Assembly: GCA_008638375.1 (NCBI GenBank)
Contig: CM018032.1
Location: 10,255,501 to 10,319,500, forward strand
Direction of reading: 5' to 3'
Length of the DNA stretch: 64,000 nucleotides
From: Nyssa sinensis
Taxonomy: Eukaryota > Streptophyta > Magnoliopsida > Cornales > Nyssaceae
This document shows positions 33,703 through 45,472 of the stretch, piece by piece; the stretch's first letter is position 1, and each line of letters opens with the position of its first letter. The notes under the pieces are model-generated. The model had not been told where the DNA came from. It ran no database searches and saw nothing but the letters and a program-made list of their open reading frames with translations. The translations under genes and the position numbers were made by a program.

Positions 33703-34298
33703 TAAACGGACTAGGTCTCGAGGCCTGTGCGTTGAATTGAGACCATGCCTTCAGCACTCTCGCTTGAAGGGGCCCTTTCAAATGGACCAGGTCTGAAAAC
33801 CTGTGCACTGATTTGGAACCTTGCCTACAACGCTCTTGCTCGTAGGGGATTTTATATATGGATCAGGTCTGGAGACCTGTGCATTGATTTGAGACATTGC
33901 CTACAACGCTCTTGGTCATAGGGGCCTTTAAATGGACCAGGTCTGGAGACCTGTGCATTGATTTAAGACCTTGCCTACAGCGCTCTTGGTCGTAGGGGTC
34001 TTTAAATAGACTAGGTCTGGAGACCCGTGCATTGATTTGAGACCTTGCCTACAGTGCTCTTGCTCGTAGTGGTCTTTAAATAGACCAAGTCTGGAGACCT
34101 GTGCATTGATTTAAGACCTTGTCTATAGCGCTCTTGCTCGTAGGAGTCTTTAAATGGACCAGGTCTGGAGACCTGTGCATTGGATTGAGACCTTGCCTAC
34201 AGCGCTTTTGCTCATAGGGGTCTTTAAATGGATCAGGTTTGGAGACCTGTGCATTGGATTGAGACCTTGCTTACAACGCTCTTGCTCATAGGGGCCTA
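33703..34298 (-). repeat. 74-bp tandem repeat array, about eight copies
   Basis: Units start ATGGACCAGGTCTGGAGACC and continue TGTGCATTGATTTGAGACC, TTGCCTAC, GCTCTTGCTCGTAGGGG. Successive starts are 74 bases apart (for example 33932 and 34006). The units differ from each other at several positions. The array lies in the 3' untranslated region between integrase and the antisense ORF, where Tat elements are known to carry tandem repeats. Confidence 0.93.
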
Positions 34299-34720
34299 TA
34301 TACTTGGGAAACAAATTCACAACAAGGAGAAGCTTTATTGATAATACTTTCTTAAGTGCTCAATATTCTAGGGCCTCGAAACTGGTTTTTCAGACATATC
34401 CTTTAACCAATACGTCATAGGCCTGATAATCTTGACAATTCTGTAGGGCCCCTCCTAGTTTGGGGATAGCTTTCTCATGGTGGGATCCTTGGTATTAGGG
34501 AAGATCCTTCTTAGAACCAAATCACTGAACTCCAAGGCCACGGGCTTTACCTTCTGATTGAAGCTTTTGGCCACCCTTCATCGATATTCTTCGGCTCTGA
34601 TTCCAACTTGCTCTCTTTTTCCTTCCAGTAGGTCAAGATTTTCTGCCAGTTGGAGATTATTGGCCTCTTGGTCGAGGGTCTCCATTCTCAGCGTTGGCAT
34701 GCTGATCTCTACAGGAATGA

Positions 34721-35541
34721 CTACCTTGATACTGTATGCAAGCGAAAACGGCGTTTCGGCAGTTGACGTCCTTCTCGTGGTTCAGTATACCCAGAGCACT
34801 CCTGAGAGCTCCTTGACCCACCTTCCCTTGGCTTGCTCCAGTCTCTTTTTGATGGCGTCGAGGATGGTTCGGTTGGTGATATCGGCTTGCCCATTTGCTT
34901 GGGGGTGCCCAGGTGAGGAGAAGTGGTGGCTAATGTGAAGGTCAGTACAGAACTTTCTAAATACTTTTCCGGCAAATTGAGTGCCGTTTTCCGAGATGAT
35001 GACATGAGGTACACCGAACCTGCAGACAATATTCTTCCATGTAAAGTTTTTTACTTCTGCCTCAGTAATATGAGTTAGGGGTTCCACCTCTGCCCATTTG
35101 GAGAAATAATCGACAAGCAGATATCTTTTGTTTTGGGGGGGCCTTTGGCAATGGACCCACAATGTCCATCCCCTATTAGGTAAAAGGCCATGGACTTGCA
35201 ATGGGGGTGAGTTCCTGATGCGGCTGATGTTGGTACGAGACGAAGCGTTGACACTTATCACACTTCTTTACGTATTCTTTGGCGTGTTGGAGCATGCCAG
35301 GCCAGTAGTAGCCATGAGTTAGAGCTCGGTGTGCGATTGTTCTACCTCCATTATAGTTTCTACATATCCCTTCTTGGATTTCGGCTAGGACATATTCTGA
35401 CTCTTCTGGGGATAGACATCTTAGGAGTGGCTGGGTATAGGACCTGCGGTAGAGTTTTTTGTTTAGAATAAGGTACCAGGCTGACCTGATTCGTATACTC
35501 TGTGCTTGGTTCTTCTCCTCGGATAGCTTTCCTTCTTGCAA
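34721..35541 (-). pseudogene. Tat integrase region (zinc finger and DDE core)
   Basis: The N-terminal part has the HHCC-type finger (HRALTHGYYWPG ... CDKCQRF). The core follows in another frame with VDYFSKWAEVEPL (first Asp), IISENGTQF and GQADITNRTI. In active relatives the last two read SDNGTQF and GQAE/NR. Here the second catalytic Asp is Glu and the catalytic Glu is Asp. Frameshifts join at least three frames. Integrase normally inserts the cDNA into the host chromosome; this copy should be dead. Confidence 0.85.
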
Positions 35542-35604
35542 GTACCTAAAGATAGGAGCCCTTCAGTTCTTAGGCTGTTTCGCACAACAGATGGGTTGGA
35601 TTTC

Positions 35605-36699
35605 CTAGATGCTTGGTCCCACTTGGCAAGAAATGCTGACTTCGGAATCCTTATTAGGTTTCAAGTGAGAGGCCATGTTTGCCAAGGCGTTGGCTTGGGA
35701 ATTCTGACTTCTTTCAATTTTGTGGATACTGAAATTGGAAAATGACTTCTTTAAGGAGCTCACCAGTTCCGCATATCTGATCATTCGGTCATCTTTGGCT
35801 GTGATTTCGCCAAGGACCTGGCCCACTACTAGCTGTAAATCAGAGAATGATTCAAGGCTGTGAGCCTCACATTCCAAGGCCAGCCTCATCCCGAGGATTA
35901 GTGCTTCATATACAGCTTCATTGTTAGAAGCTCTGAAGCTCAGGCTGATCACCTTCTCTGTTGTAACTCCATCCGGAGATCGGAGTACAATACCGACTCC
36001 AGAGCCCTTGTCGGTGGAGGAGCCATCGACATGGAGCTGCCATGCCGCGGAGCCCGCGTTTGCTCCGAGGTTCCCTTCTAGAGTTGGAGTGAATTCTGCA
36101 ACGAAATCTGCCAGGGCTTGGGCTTTAATGGCAGTCTTGGGTGTGTAAGATTTATCAAATTCCCCCAACTCCACAGACCACTTTATCAGGCATCCCGAGG
36201 TGTCAGGTTTGTGCAAAACCGCTTTTAGGGGGTGGCATGTCAGAACCACAATTGAGTGAGCTGGGAAATAAGGCCGAAGCTTTCTGGCGGAAACTATCAA
36301 GGCGAATGCCAACTTTTCCACCTCGGGGTATCTTTTTTTGGATCCGATGAGTGCTTTGCGGACATAGAATACGGGCTTCTGACATCCATTTTTTTCTCTG
36401 ATAAGCGCAGAACTCACTGCGTTCTCGGATACTGCAAGATATAGGAAGAGCTTTTCCCCCCTCATTGGCTTGGATAAGAGTTCTGGGGATGCCATGTATT
36501 GCTTCAGTTCTGAAAAAGCTTTGTCACAATCAGGGGTCCACTCAAGGGCCTTATTCCCCCTCAGAGCTTTGAAGAACGGGAGGCAACGATCGGTAGATCT
36601 GGATTTGAATCTATTCAGGGCCCCGATTCTTCCGTTCAGTGCTTCAATATCCTTTTTAGACCTCGGTGGCTTTAGTTCTATCAAAGCTTTAATCTGCAA
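35605..36699 (-). pseudogene. Tat RNase H and second (archaeal-type) RNase H
   Basis: This is a single open stretch of 364 codons. The first half is the usual Gypsy RNase H (ALEWTPDCDKAFSELK, FYVRKALIGSKKRYPEVEKL). The second half is an extra RNase H with WQLHVDGSSTDKGSGVG, SNNEAVYEALILGMRLAL and NALANMASHL. It carries the catalytic Asp/Glu/Asp pattern, and the extra domain is the distinguishing mark of Tat-lineage elements. RNase H removes the RNA strand during cDNA synthesis. This is the best-preserved piece of the polyprotein. Confidence 0.88.
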
Positions 36700-37330
36700 G
36701 GGGTTTGCCTCTATACCTCTTTGTGAGATCAGGAAACTGAGAAACTTTTTCCCCTGCTAACCCCAAAGGTACATTTTGAAGGATTTAACTTCATTCTGTG
36801 CTTCTTTAGTATGTCAAAAGTCTGCCTCAAATGCTGAACGTGCTCGCTCTTCTTCTGGCTCTTGACTAACATGTCATCTATGTAAACCTCCATGGTGCTA
36901 CCGAGCAGAGGGTCGAACATTCTGTTCACTAATCGCTGGTATGTGGCTCCGACATTTTTTAATGCGAAGGGCATCACCCTATAGCAGTAAAGACCTCGCT
37001 CCGAAATGAAGGATGTCTTTTCTTGGTCTGGGGGATACATTTGGATTTTATTGTATCCGGAGTATGCATCCATGAAGCTTATCAGCTCGTGACCCGCAGT
37101 GGCGTCAACCAACTGATCGATTCTAGGCAGCGAAAAATTGTCTTTGGGACATGCCTTGTTGTTGTTGGTATAGTCGACACAGACCCGCCACTTCCTATTC
37201 TTCTTTTTGACGAGGACGGTGTTGGCGAGCCACTCCGGGTAATAGACTTCCCTTATCATCTTTGCATCTAGCAACCTCTGGACTTCTTCATTGATTATCT
37301 TGTGTCTTTTCTGAGGCGAAGGTCCTTCAC
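36700..37330 (-). pseudogene. Tat reverse transcriptase
   Basis: Motifs in order are REVYYPEWLANTVLVKK, WRVCVDYT, CPKDNFSLPRID, the catalytic SFMDAYSGYNKI, MPFALKN and VYIDDMLVKS (the YxDD box). The main open frame is 36729-37274. The frame breaks near 36750, before the link to RNase H, and again upstream near 37275, so the polyprotein is interrupted. The catalytic Asp residues are still in place. Confidence 0.88.
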
Positions 37331-37659
37331 TTCTGTCTGACCGGGGGATGGCCCAGGTCGGTCATCAATTTGTGGCAGATGAGAGAGGGGTCTATTCCCT
37401 CTATGTCTTTGGTTTCCCACACGAAAACTGATAAGTTATCTTTTAAGAACTCGGTCATCTCCCCTTGTTCTGACTGAGACAGGTCAGCACCGAGCTATAA
37501 GTAACGTCCCTCGTCTTTGGTGCTAACCAGTACTTTGACGGGTTCTTGGATCGGGGTTGCCATGCTATCTCTTCCTTTGGGGCTCAGTGGTTCGTCGATT
37601 TCAGTATGGCATTCAGCGCTCTCCCCAGGACTAAAAGATTGTCGAGGTTTCTATAACTG

Positions 37660-38253
37660 CTATTTCGAGGTCTTCCCTTTTAATGCAACAACGTGGCGTT
37701 CCCGAGATGTTGACTGGGAACCTCTATCCGTGCAGACCTTCTCGTTGTAAACGTATTTTAGGCACTGGTGAAGGGTGGAAGTGACTACCCTCATCTGATG
37801 GAGCCACGGCCTTCGAATGATGATGTTGTATGGGGATCGTGCGTCTACGACCATATACTCAGAGATAAGGGTCTTCTGGTCGTCTTCTTCTCCCACTATG
37901 GTCGGTAGATTGATTGCTCCCATTGGCGAGCTCAAATTACCGTCAAACCCTGGCATTAAGGCAGTGGTGGCCTTTAGGTCGGCGGTGTGAAGCTTCATTT
38001 TTCGAAATGGTTCATAAAACAGGATGTTGGTGGAACATCCCGTATCTACCAACACTCTTCTGGTGTCAAAATTCACCACCTTGAGTGAAACGACAAGGGC
38101 ATCACTGTGAGGACAGTGCACGCCAGCGAGATCCAACTCTAAGAACTGGATGGTTGGTAGGGGCTTCAGTCTCTTTTCAATTGTTGAGACCTGGATGAAG
38201 TTGGGCTCCGCCTTTGCCTCCCGAACGTAACATTTCTTGGCTCGGTTGGACAT
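37660..38253 (-). pseudogene. Tat aspartic protease region
   Basis: The 197-residue frame includes RRVLVDTGCSTNILFYEPF, the retroviral-type aspartic protease site with DTG. LMPGFDG and SPYNIIIRRPWLH follow, typical for the gag-pol linker of Tat elements. It would cleave the polyprotein. Frame breaks separate it from gag and RT. Confidence 0.82.
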
Positions 38254-38747
38254 TCCGACCAGTGAGTTGTCAGCATGGAGGACAAGGATGACCTAATTAT
38301 TCTGGCAGGGTTATTCATTCCGAGCTTCCGCCTACTCGGGACCTTGACCCTGCCTTTGTGGCTGGGGCCATTGCTCTTGTCTGGGTTGTTGGGGCCTTTG
38401 GTTTCTTGTATTCCGGCCTCCATCACGCTGAACGAACTCCTTGAGGCGTCCCTTCCGGATCAACTGTTCGATTTCTTGTTGGAGGTTTCTTTACGTCTTG
38501 GTAGTGTGCCCGTGATCCTTGTGGAAATCACAGTACTTACTCCGATCTCGGGAGTCAAGATGGCTGTGCAAAGGTTCTAGGTGCTTCAGATTTTTACTCG
38601 TCTTGACTTGATGGTAACTTGAGTGAGGGAGGTATTCAATGGCATGAATGCCTTGAAGCTTCCACTATTGAAGTTGTTCCGAGATCTTGGTGTCGTCCCC
38701 ACTTCTGGGCTCTTCCTCCTTTTTTGGGAGTTGCTCGGAGTTCGCTT

Positions 38748-39472
38748 TTACGTGTTGCTAGGCTTTTGAGTCTGCTCCTTGGCTTTCCAGAAAGATGCCC
38801 TCGTATCCTCCAGATTTATGTATCTCCGTGCTCTCTCCATGAGTGAGGCCATGTCAGAAGGAGGGTTTTTTGTGAAGGAATCATGAAATCGTCTGGGTCC
38901 TAACCCTGCGTGGAGGGCTGGGGCCAAAAAGCTCGGAATACAGTCCGTGACTTCTATGAGTTCGGCATTGAATCGGGCAATGTATTGCCGAAGTGACTCC
39001 TCCTTCAGCTGTTTTATCAAGAGGAGAAATTCTAACCCCTTTCTGAGTCTCCTACTTGTCAAGAACCGATCGAGGAATATTTTACTGAGCTTATAGAAAT
39101 TCGGGACCGACTCTTGAGGGAGGCTATGGAACCACCTCAAAGCTGTGCCTTTGAAGCTTGTCAAGAAAGTGCCGCATAGGAACGCTTCGGTGGCCCTATG
39201 AGGGCCATAGTGTGCTGATAGTGGGAGAGATGGTCTCATGGATCCTCTAACCCATCGTAAGGTGTGAACTTAGGAATGATGAATTTCCTGGGACGCTCCT
39301 CCGCTAGCACGACTGCCGTAAATGGAGTGGTGAACCTATCGAGCATCCTGGCTATTTCGTCCTGCCTGGGGGGGTTTCCATCCCTGGCTGGAACTGTCGG
39401 TGCAACCGAGTCTGCCACTTTTTCTGTCCTTGGTGGTACTTTGGATGGGGCTAAGTGATGTTGTCTCGACAC
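38748..39472 (-). pseudogene. Tat gag (capsid) region
   Basis: Two overlapping frames cover a capsid-like domain: CGTFLTSFKGTALRWFHSLP, then LRQYIARFNAEL and a C-terminal RARRYINLED. This is the Retrotrans_gag pattern (A..WF..LP ... L..Y..RF). The upstream part (39236-39472) carries the N-terminus with FIIPKFTPYDGLEDP. A stop near 39240 separates them. The segment 38254-38747 between gag and protease is a low-quality reading frame, probably nucleocapsid. Confidence 0.82.
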
Positions 39473-40037
39473 AATTACCTCGGGTCCCGTGTGCAGGGGA
39501 TGCTCATGGCTGGGAATATCGTGGTTCGACTGCCTCTAAAGTGGGACCGATGCTTGTTGCGGTTGGAGGGTCTGTCGAGCATGGTCGGCCCCTGAGTTTG
39601 CCAGGCTCAGGATCCTTGTTCTACTTTGATAATGAATGGTTGGATGCAGATTTGGCATCCCTACGCCTTGGCCATTAGGCGGGTGGGGATCATTTCTCGC
39701 TTGAACGTCGGCCTGGGTGTATAGAGGATGGATAATGGGATCCTTGCCTCCCTGACGCCCTTCGCTTGGGGTTGAAAAGAGTTTTGTTCCTCCTTCAGGG
39801 ATATTTGGAGGGAGGCAGTTGGGATGACTTGGCAGATTCTGGGTTAGATAAGCTAAGACCTAGGAAATGACTGAAAGTTGTGCTTGCATCTGGTCAAGCT
39901 ACTGTTGCACACGATTGGGGGTTTCCCCTTCTTACTTACCAATTGGGGGTTGGCTTCGAGAGATTTGTCTTGGACGGAGAGTTGGAGCCATGAGGGAGTT
40001 GATTCGGAAGTAAGGGAACTTAGAAAGAACGATTGTC

Positions 40038-40056
40038 GTTCCCACAGACGGCGCCA
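40038..40056 (-). other. Tat primer-binding site
   Basis: On the minus strand the sequence is TGGCGCCGTCTGTGGGAAC, the conserved motif found directly after the 5' LTR in Tat elements. It would lie three bases from the LTR end (CAACA|GCT|TGGCGCC) were it not for the solo LTR inserted next to it. Confidence 0.75.
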
Positions 40057-40067
40057 AGCTGTTGTTG

Positions 40068-43000
40068 TGTCACGCCCCGAATTCCAGCGAACCCGAGGCG
40101 CGAGTAACGAGACAAAAGAAAATAAAATAATAAAGGAATAAAAGATAATTAAGGACGATCACATACATTCTACATACTGTTCTGATAAATACATAAGGTC
40201 TGGTCCATTTCTTCACCACATACAAAATAAAATACAGTCGCGGGTTTATGCCCTTACACAATATCAAAAGCGCCCCTTGGGCCTAACATAGTCCCTAATC
40301 AGTTCATCTCCACGTCTCGTAGAGCTGGGACATCATCTGAAATGTTTGCCCCACTAAAGAGGTCAGCTCAACATGCTGGTACAATATAATGCTAATGCAA
40401 GAAACAGAATTAAGGTCGTGGCATGTGCAAGTGTACAGTTATTTCTATATGGCATTCGATATCATAATGGCAGCATATAAACAATATGCAGTATATGAGC
40501 AGTATGCGTGACACACCCATGCAACTCTATGCCACCCATGTCTCATGATACGGTCATTCTCCGCTGGCATGAGTACCGCCACGTATGTCTCGCTTCACGG
40601 TCCGGAATCCGTCAGGCAGGCAAGTACCTATTGGCCGATTTTGGGTTTTTCACCACAGGATCTGCACCCTTATAATGCAAAGCACCGAGTGCTTACCCAC
40701 ACCATGTCCAAGGAATCACACTATGCCAATATGCTCTGATTTCATCATGTCTTAAGGTAATCTCAATGATGCATCTCTTCCGTACATAAAGCATGCTTTC
40801 AAGTACAGATTTCATAATGTCAACAGTTCTTCAAAGCATATGATTCACACACTACACTAACACATGCGATATACACATAATCATCATCCAACTTAACAAG
40901 ATAGCATGTAGCACATAAGCATGTGAACACTCAAGCAAACATGTGGACAATCAAGGCAGCAAAGCAAGTATTCCTAATCTCAATTCTATTTCTTACTTAG
41001 CACAATATATCGTACCTGATAATCGATCTCAACTCAAGAAGGTGTACTCGTAGTATGGTAGAATCACAGTGAGAATACCGAAGGTCAGATCACCTTCTCC
41101 TTGCCCTCTCGTGTTCCTAAAATCATAACAGGTAATTCAGTTCATTGTCATTTGAATTTATCCTATTCATCAAATTTTATGTCTTAAATTCATAAGTTTC
41201 TATTTTGCTAATTCAGACTCCACTATTGAGTCCGGAACGTCGAAGAAAATAAGTTTAGGTTTTCGTAGAATTCAATTCGGACACTTGGGTTCAAAAGGGC
41301 AAAACAGTCATTTTGTACTTTACACGGGTCCTTACATTTTGTGACCTCTTTTCACAAATCGGACTCCACGGTTGAGTCCGGAATGCTCGAGATAATAAAG
41401 TTTCACTATTCGTTTACTAAGTTCGGAGTTCATTTGACTGCATTTCGATTCAGGGGCATTTTGGTAATTTTAAAGGTTACTACGGGTCTTTTATTTTTCG
41501 GGGCCTCGTCTCATAAAACAGACCTAACCATTGGCCTCAGAATGGCCGAGATAGTCAAAATACACTAATGACTTGCCCCATTTGGACTCCGGGCTATTTT
41601 AGAGTATTTAAATAATTAAATTAATTAAATTAATTAATTAATTAATTTAATTAATATTTTATTGATATTTAATTCAGGTGGGTCAAATTGTAATTTTTCC
41701 AAAGTTTAGGGGTTAAAGTGCAATTTCCGAAAGTTCAGGGTCAGGTTTGTAATTTTTAAAAGTTTAGGGGCAATTCTGTAATTTTTGGAAAACCCTTATT
41801 CTATATTCGGATAACCAAACAGGGGATAGGGTTAAAACTGGGATAGGATATCCCTGTCTCCAATTCAATTTTCAATTTTAATTTCTCATCCCTGTTGCCA
41901 AACACCCCCATTCCCTTTTTAATTTAAAACCAGTGAGTGACACGTGGCAGGGGCGGTTCGGCCCAAGCCCGACCCAAACCCGAACCGGACCCAGACCTGA
42001 CCCAACTGTCCCCCTTCTTCCCCGTTATTCCGATGAGTCTCCGGTAGGTTTCCGTTGCCGTCTCCGGCAACGGCGACCGGATTCCGATCGATTTTTGCCC
42101 CTTTTTCTTTGCAGTTTCCTTTATATTTTCATGAGGATCTCGAATATGACATTTGTTTTTCACTTGGGCCATTATTTTTCCACGAATATAGCCAAACCCG
42201 TAGCTCCGGCCAAGTTTTATTTTTTATATTCGTGACAGTATACCCACTATTTTTATTCCAAACTAGTTCAACTAAATTTCTGCACCACACAGGAACTCTT
42301 CCCCATCATTTGTTTCAAGGTTTACACATAAAATACCAAAACCCATTTCTCCCAACCGTGACCTGCAACTCCCCATTTCTCCCTCTCCCCTTAACCATTT
42401 TGATTGATTCTTGTTGCGTCAAACCCCATTTTTCAAACCCTATGTGGCCCTACGATTTAAATCGACCATTATGCTAGAAAAAAAATAAAACAGAAGCTAG
42501 ACCTGGGCATACCTATTTTCGGGTTTCTCCTTGTTGTAGCTCTTCCCCTCTTTCCTTCCTCCTCTTGGTCACTCCTCGAGCTTCCTCTCCTTCTTCACAG
42601 TCCAGAACTCTCTCTCTCTATTTCTCTTTTCTTTCTCTTTCCTTCCTAACCGAGACCAACCCCTATACCCCACTCATCCACTCTCACACGTTTCTCTCTC
42701 ACATCAGCCCCTTTGTTTGACTTCTTCCCTTCTGTATCAGCCTCCTTGCTTTTCCCCAAATGCAGCTTTGCATTTAATGCAAAGCTGCCTATATATCCTA
42801 TATATATATATATATATATATCATCATCACACACACACCATACACACATACTGCCAACTGGTTGCACACACTCTAGTTCGGTTGTAAACACACACACACA
42901 CACACACGTCCAGTTACACTCACAAACCTAACCAGATCTGATATATATACTTATACCTATGTATATCCACATACAGATACACATATTGCATCCCACACAC

Positions 43001-43132
43001 ATATATACTTGCCACACATTTATATATAATCCATACACATTCAACTTTAATAATAATAAAAAAAAAAAATCTTAATTAACCAAGAATAATAATAAAATAA
43101 ATAAATAAATAAAAAATTTCCATGTCATAACA
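40068..43132 (-). mobile_element. Solo LTR, 3.07 kb, inserted in the 5' LTR of the Tat element
   Basis: Ends are TGTCACGCCCCG and ...CATAACA (TG...CA). The exact 5-bp flank TGTTG occurs at 40063-40067 and 43133-43137. No gag or pol is present. Parts around 41200-41560 resemble 12460-12900 of the other solo LTR (GACTCCACTATTGAGTCCGG), so both belong to related long-LTR families. The interior has TA and CA microsatellites (42800-42910). The insertion is three bases from the 3' terminus of the 5' LTR of the Tat element. Confidence 0.88.
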
Positions 43133-43748
43133 TGTTGTATCTTTTTGACCCGTCAAGACTCTGCTTTCCGATGGTATTGAATTTGAAAAGAGATGGAGTT
43201 AGTGTGCCACCGGGGAGGGCTCCGGTGGTAGCCTCTCTGATGTTTAAGTTAGATAGATTATAAAAAATGGAACTTCAAGTAATAATTCACAGGATGACTA
43301 TAATCGAGAGGGAAGAAGAAGATCCCCCTTACGTACCTCAAGGGTTTGCCTTTATAGGCTGAGTATCTGCCAAAGTTGGTACTGCCAAGGCATGGGCTTG
43401 TTGTTGCCTGACGGTAGTAATCATGATTATCAATCTTATCGTCACCAGCTGCCCTACTATCACCACCTGCCTCACTGTTGCCAACTGCTTCTTCGACTGT
43501 CGCACGTCACCGTTTATACTATCCTTCTGAGGTCGGCAAGGCAAGATGATGGTGACAACTTGTTCGGTAATCTGTGTTGTTTGACAATCCGATGTGTTTG
43601 GTAAACGAGGTCGGTACCCCGATGTTTGACGCCTCCGATGTCGGTGGACCAATGATAGGTCGGCGTCCCTAGATGATCTATGACCTGCACAGAGTACGAC
43701 TTAGACACGTGTCAGCTTATGATTTGTTAGCTTAGTTTTGGTGTATCA
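43133..43748 (-). repeat. 5' LTR of the Tat element
   Basis: It pairs with 30232-30842. The outer end reads TATCA followed by a TA run (43749 on), giving the TATAT flank. Its inner end is displaced from the primer-binding site by the solo LTR; the last three bases of the LTR lie on the other side, at 40060-40062. Confidence 0.92.
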
Positions 43749-45472
43749 TATATATATATATATATATATATATTGTTTATCTTTTCCAAGTATTGTTGGT
43801 TTATAGGCTCCACACAATGGACAACTACAAAATGGCTTTATGGTAAGAAGTGCACACCTTGATATAAGTCATCTTTTTTTTTTTTCGTGATAATCAAGTG
43901 TCCGATATTATTGTACTGACAAATCTCGAGACTCATGTCAAGTATTTCCTTAGTCAGATCGGTTAATGATGGACTAGTACTCGCGAACGTGAAGTCAAAG
44001 AAATTGATAACACTCTAATAGAAGTCAAACTTCAAATCTAATGTTTTACGAGGCACCAACGCCCAAACAACTTTACTACTAAGCCAACCTCTTGGAGTTT
44101 GATATAAGTCATCTTAGCTACCCCTTGATATCTTTCCTTTTTTTTTAATTCTTTTTTGACCTTTTCCTTTTTCGCTGGGCAATATGTAGGTAAATCAACT
44201 TGTAAACAAAGAGCTTAGTTTTAGAATTTTAATACTTATAATCTCTAACTAATTAAATGATAAATAGAGGTCTTTATAGGTGTAACTGTTGCATTTGGAC
44301 CGTGTGTGCATTTCAATCGCATGAATAAGATAGATTCACATCTAAAAAAAGTTTATAATAAGTTTTCTCAAAATTGATTATTTGTCCTGTTATTAGAAGT
44401 ATTTCAAAAATGTCTGTAATTGAGTAAATATATATATATATATATATATGTCTACGAACGAATGGATTGGATCAACTTGAAAAATGGAAAGCTTTGTACA
44501 AGTTATACATTTCGTCAAAAAAAATGCACGATCTAAATGCAACAGTCGGTGCCATGATGGGGGATAACACTTCTGATGAGAAATTTTACTGTCAGCATCT
44601 GTTGTGAATGTATATGAACAAACATGAGTGTGTGTATGTATATATATAAAATTACATCAATTTTTTTTGCCTTTATTTGAAATTTCTTAATCCATATTTT
44701 TATTCCGGTTTATTGAGAAATAAATCTCTTCAATTTGATAACTGAAATAATATTTGTCTTTAATTCCTTCTTATTATAGGCCTTGTAATATCTTTTTCCA
44801 CAAGTAATAGCTTAGATTCTATGTTATTGGTAAGTGGTGACAAACAAGGGTTTAAGTTTAAAAAACTATGGGAAGAACTTATACAACCAAATGGTCACGT
44901 TTATAGATTAAGAGGTAGTTTGGTGGCGTGGGTGTGGAGAAAATCGTGGACTGAACTAACTATTTTGGCCCTATTATAATGGTTCTATCTCCAAAATCAC
45001 AGATGCGGTCTGCGATTTTCTCTCCCATGCACCTCAGCAAGTGGGTCCTAAGTGCCACACAACGCTTTCTAAAAAAATGTCTAAAATCATCTTTGTACAC
45101 ACAATAAAATAAAGAAGAGAAATAATTTATAATTGAATATAAATAACAGAAATGATATACCAATTTGACACAAAAAAAAAAAATTTACTCATAAATTTAA
45201 AATAAATTGATGAAGTATAGAATTTATCATTGTATTTAGTTAACTTGACAATTCAATTTGCTAATAAAAAACGTGTGCATACTATCTATTACAATTGAGT
45301 AATATTATTCATAATGAATTTTTTATTTTATTTTTTCAATTCCAAACATATAATAGCAAGATTTACTATAATAAATGTATATGAATCCCATCACCTTGTA
45401 CTGAAGAGTGAAAAAATGCAGTGAAAATATATGTTATGTTTAGCACTTTCCATTATAATTAGACAATTTCTT
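43749..45472. other. Intergenic DNA between Tat element and gene C
   Basis: AT-rich, with TA runs at 43749-43772 and 44430-44450. No gene is supported. Sequence just left of 45473 should be the 3' untranslated region of gene C. Confidence 0.5.

Larger units (their letters stand above)
30232..43748 (-). mobile_element. Tat-type Ty3/Gypsy LTR retrotransposon, complete but decayed
   Basis: Paired LTRs (30232-30842 and 43133-43748) lie in direct orientation with TG...CA ends and the 5-bp flank TATAT on each side. Minus-strand order is primer-binding site, gag, protease, reverse transcriptase, RNase H, a second archaeal-type RNase H, then integrase. The dual RNase H and the antisense ORF between integrase and the 3' LTR are hallmarks of the Tat lineage. 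By eye the LTRs differ at about 30 substitutions plus a few short indels, so this is not a recent insertion. A solo LTR later entered at 40068-43132. Stops and frameshifts break gag-pol. Confidence 0.9.

Noticed and set aside
33703..34298. 74-bp repeats as a CRISPR array
   Set aside because: Units are contiguous and diverged, with no spacers; they are a retrotransposon 3' region array.
42713..42931. Plus-strand frame with Tyr-Ile and Thr-His repeats
   Set aside because: It translates TA and CA microsatellites in the solo LTR.
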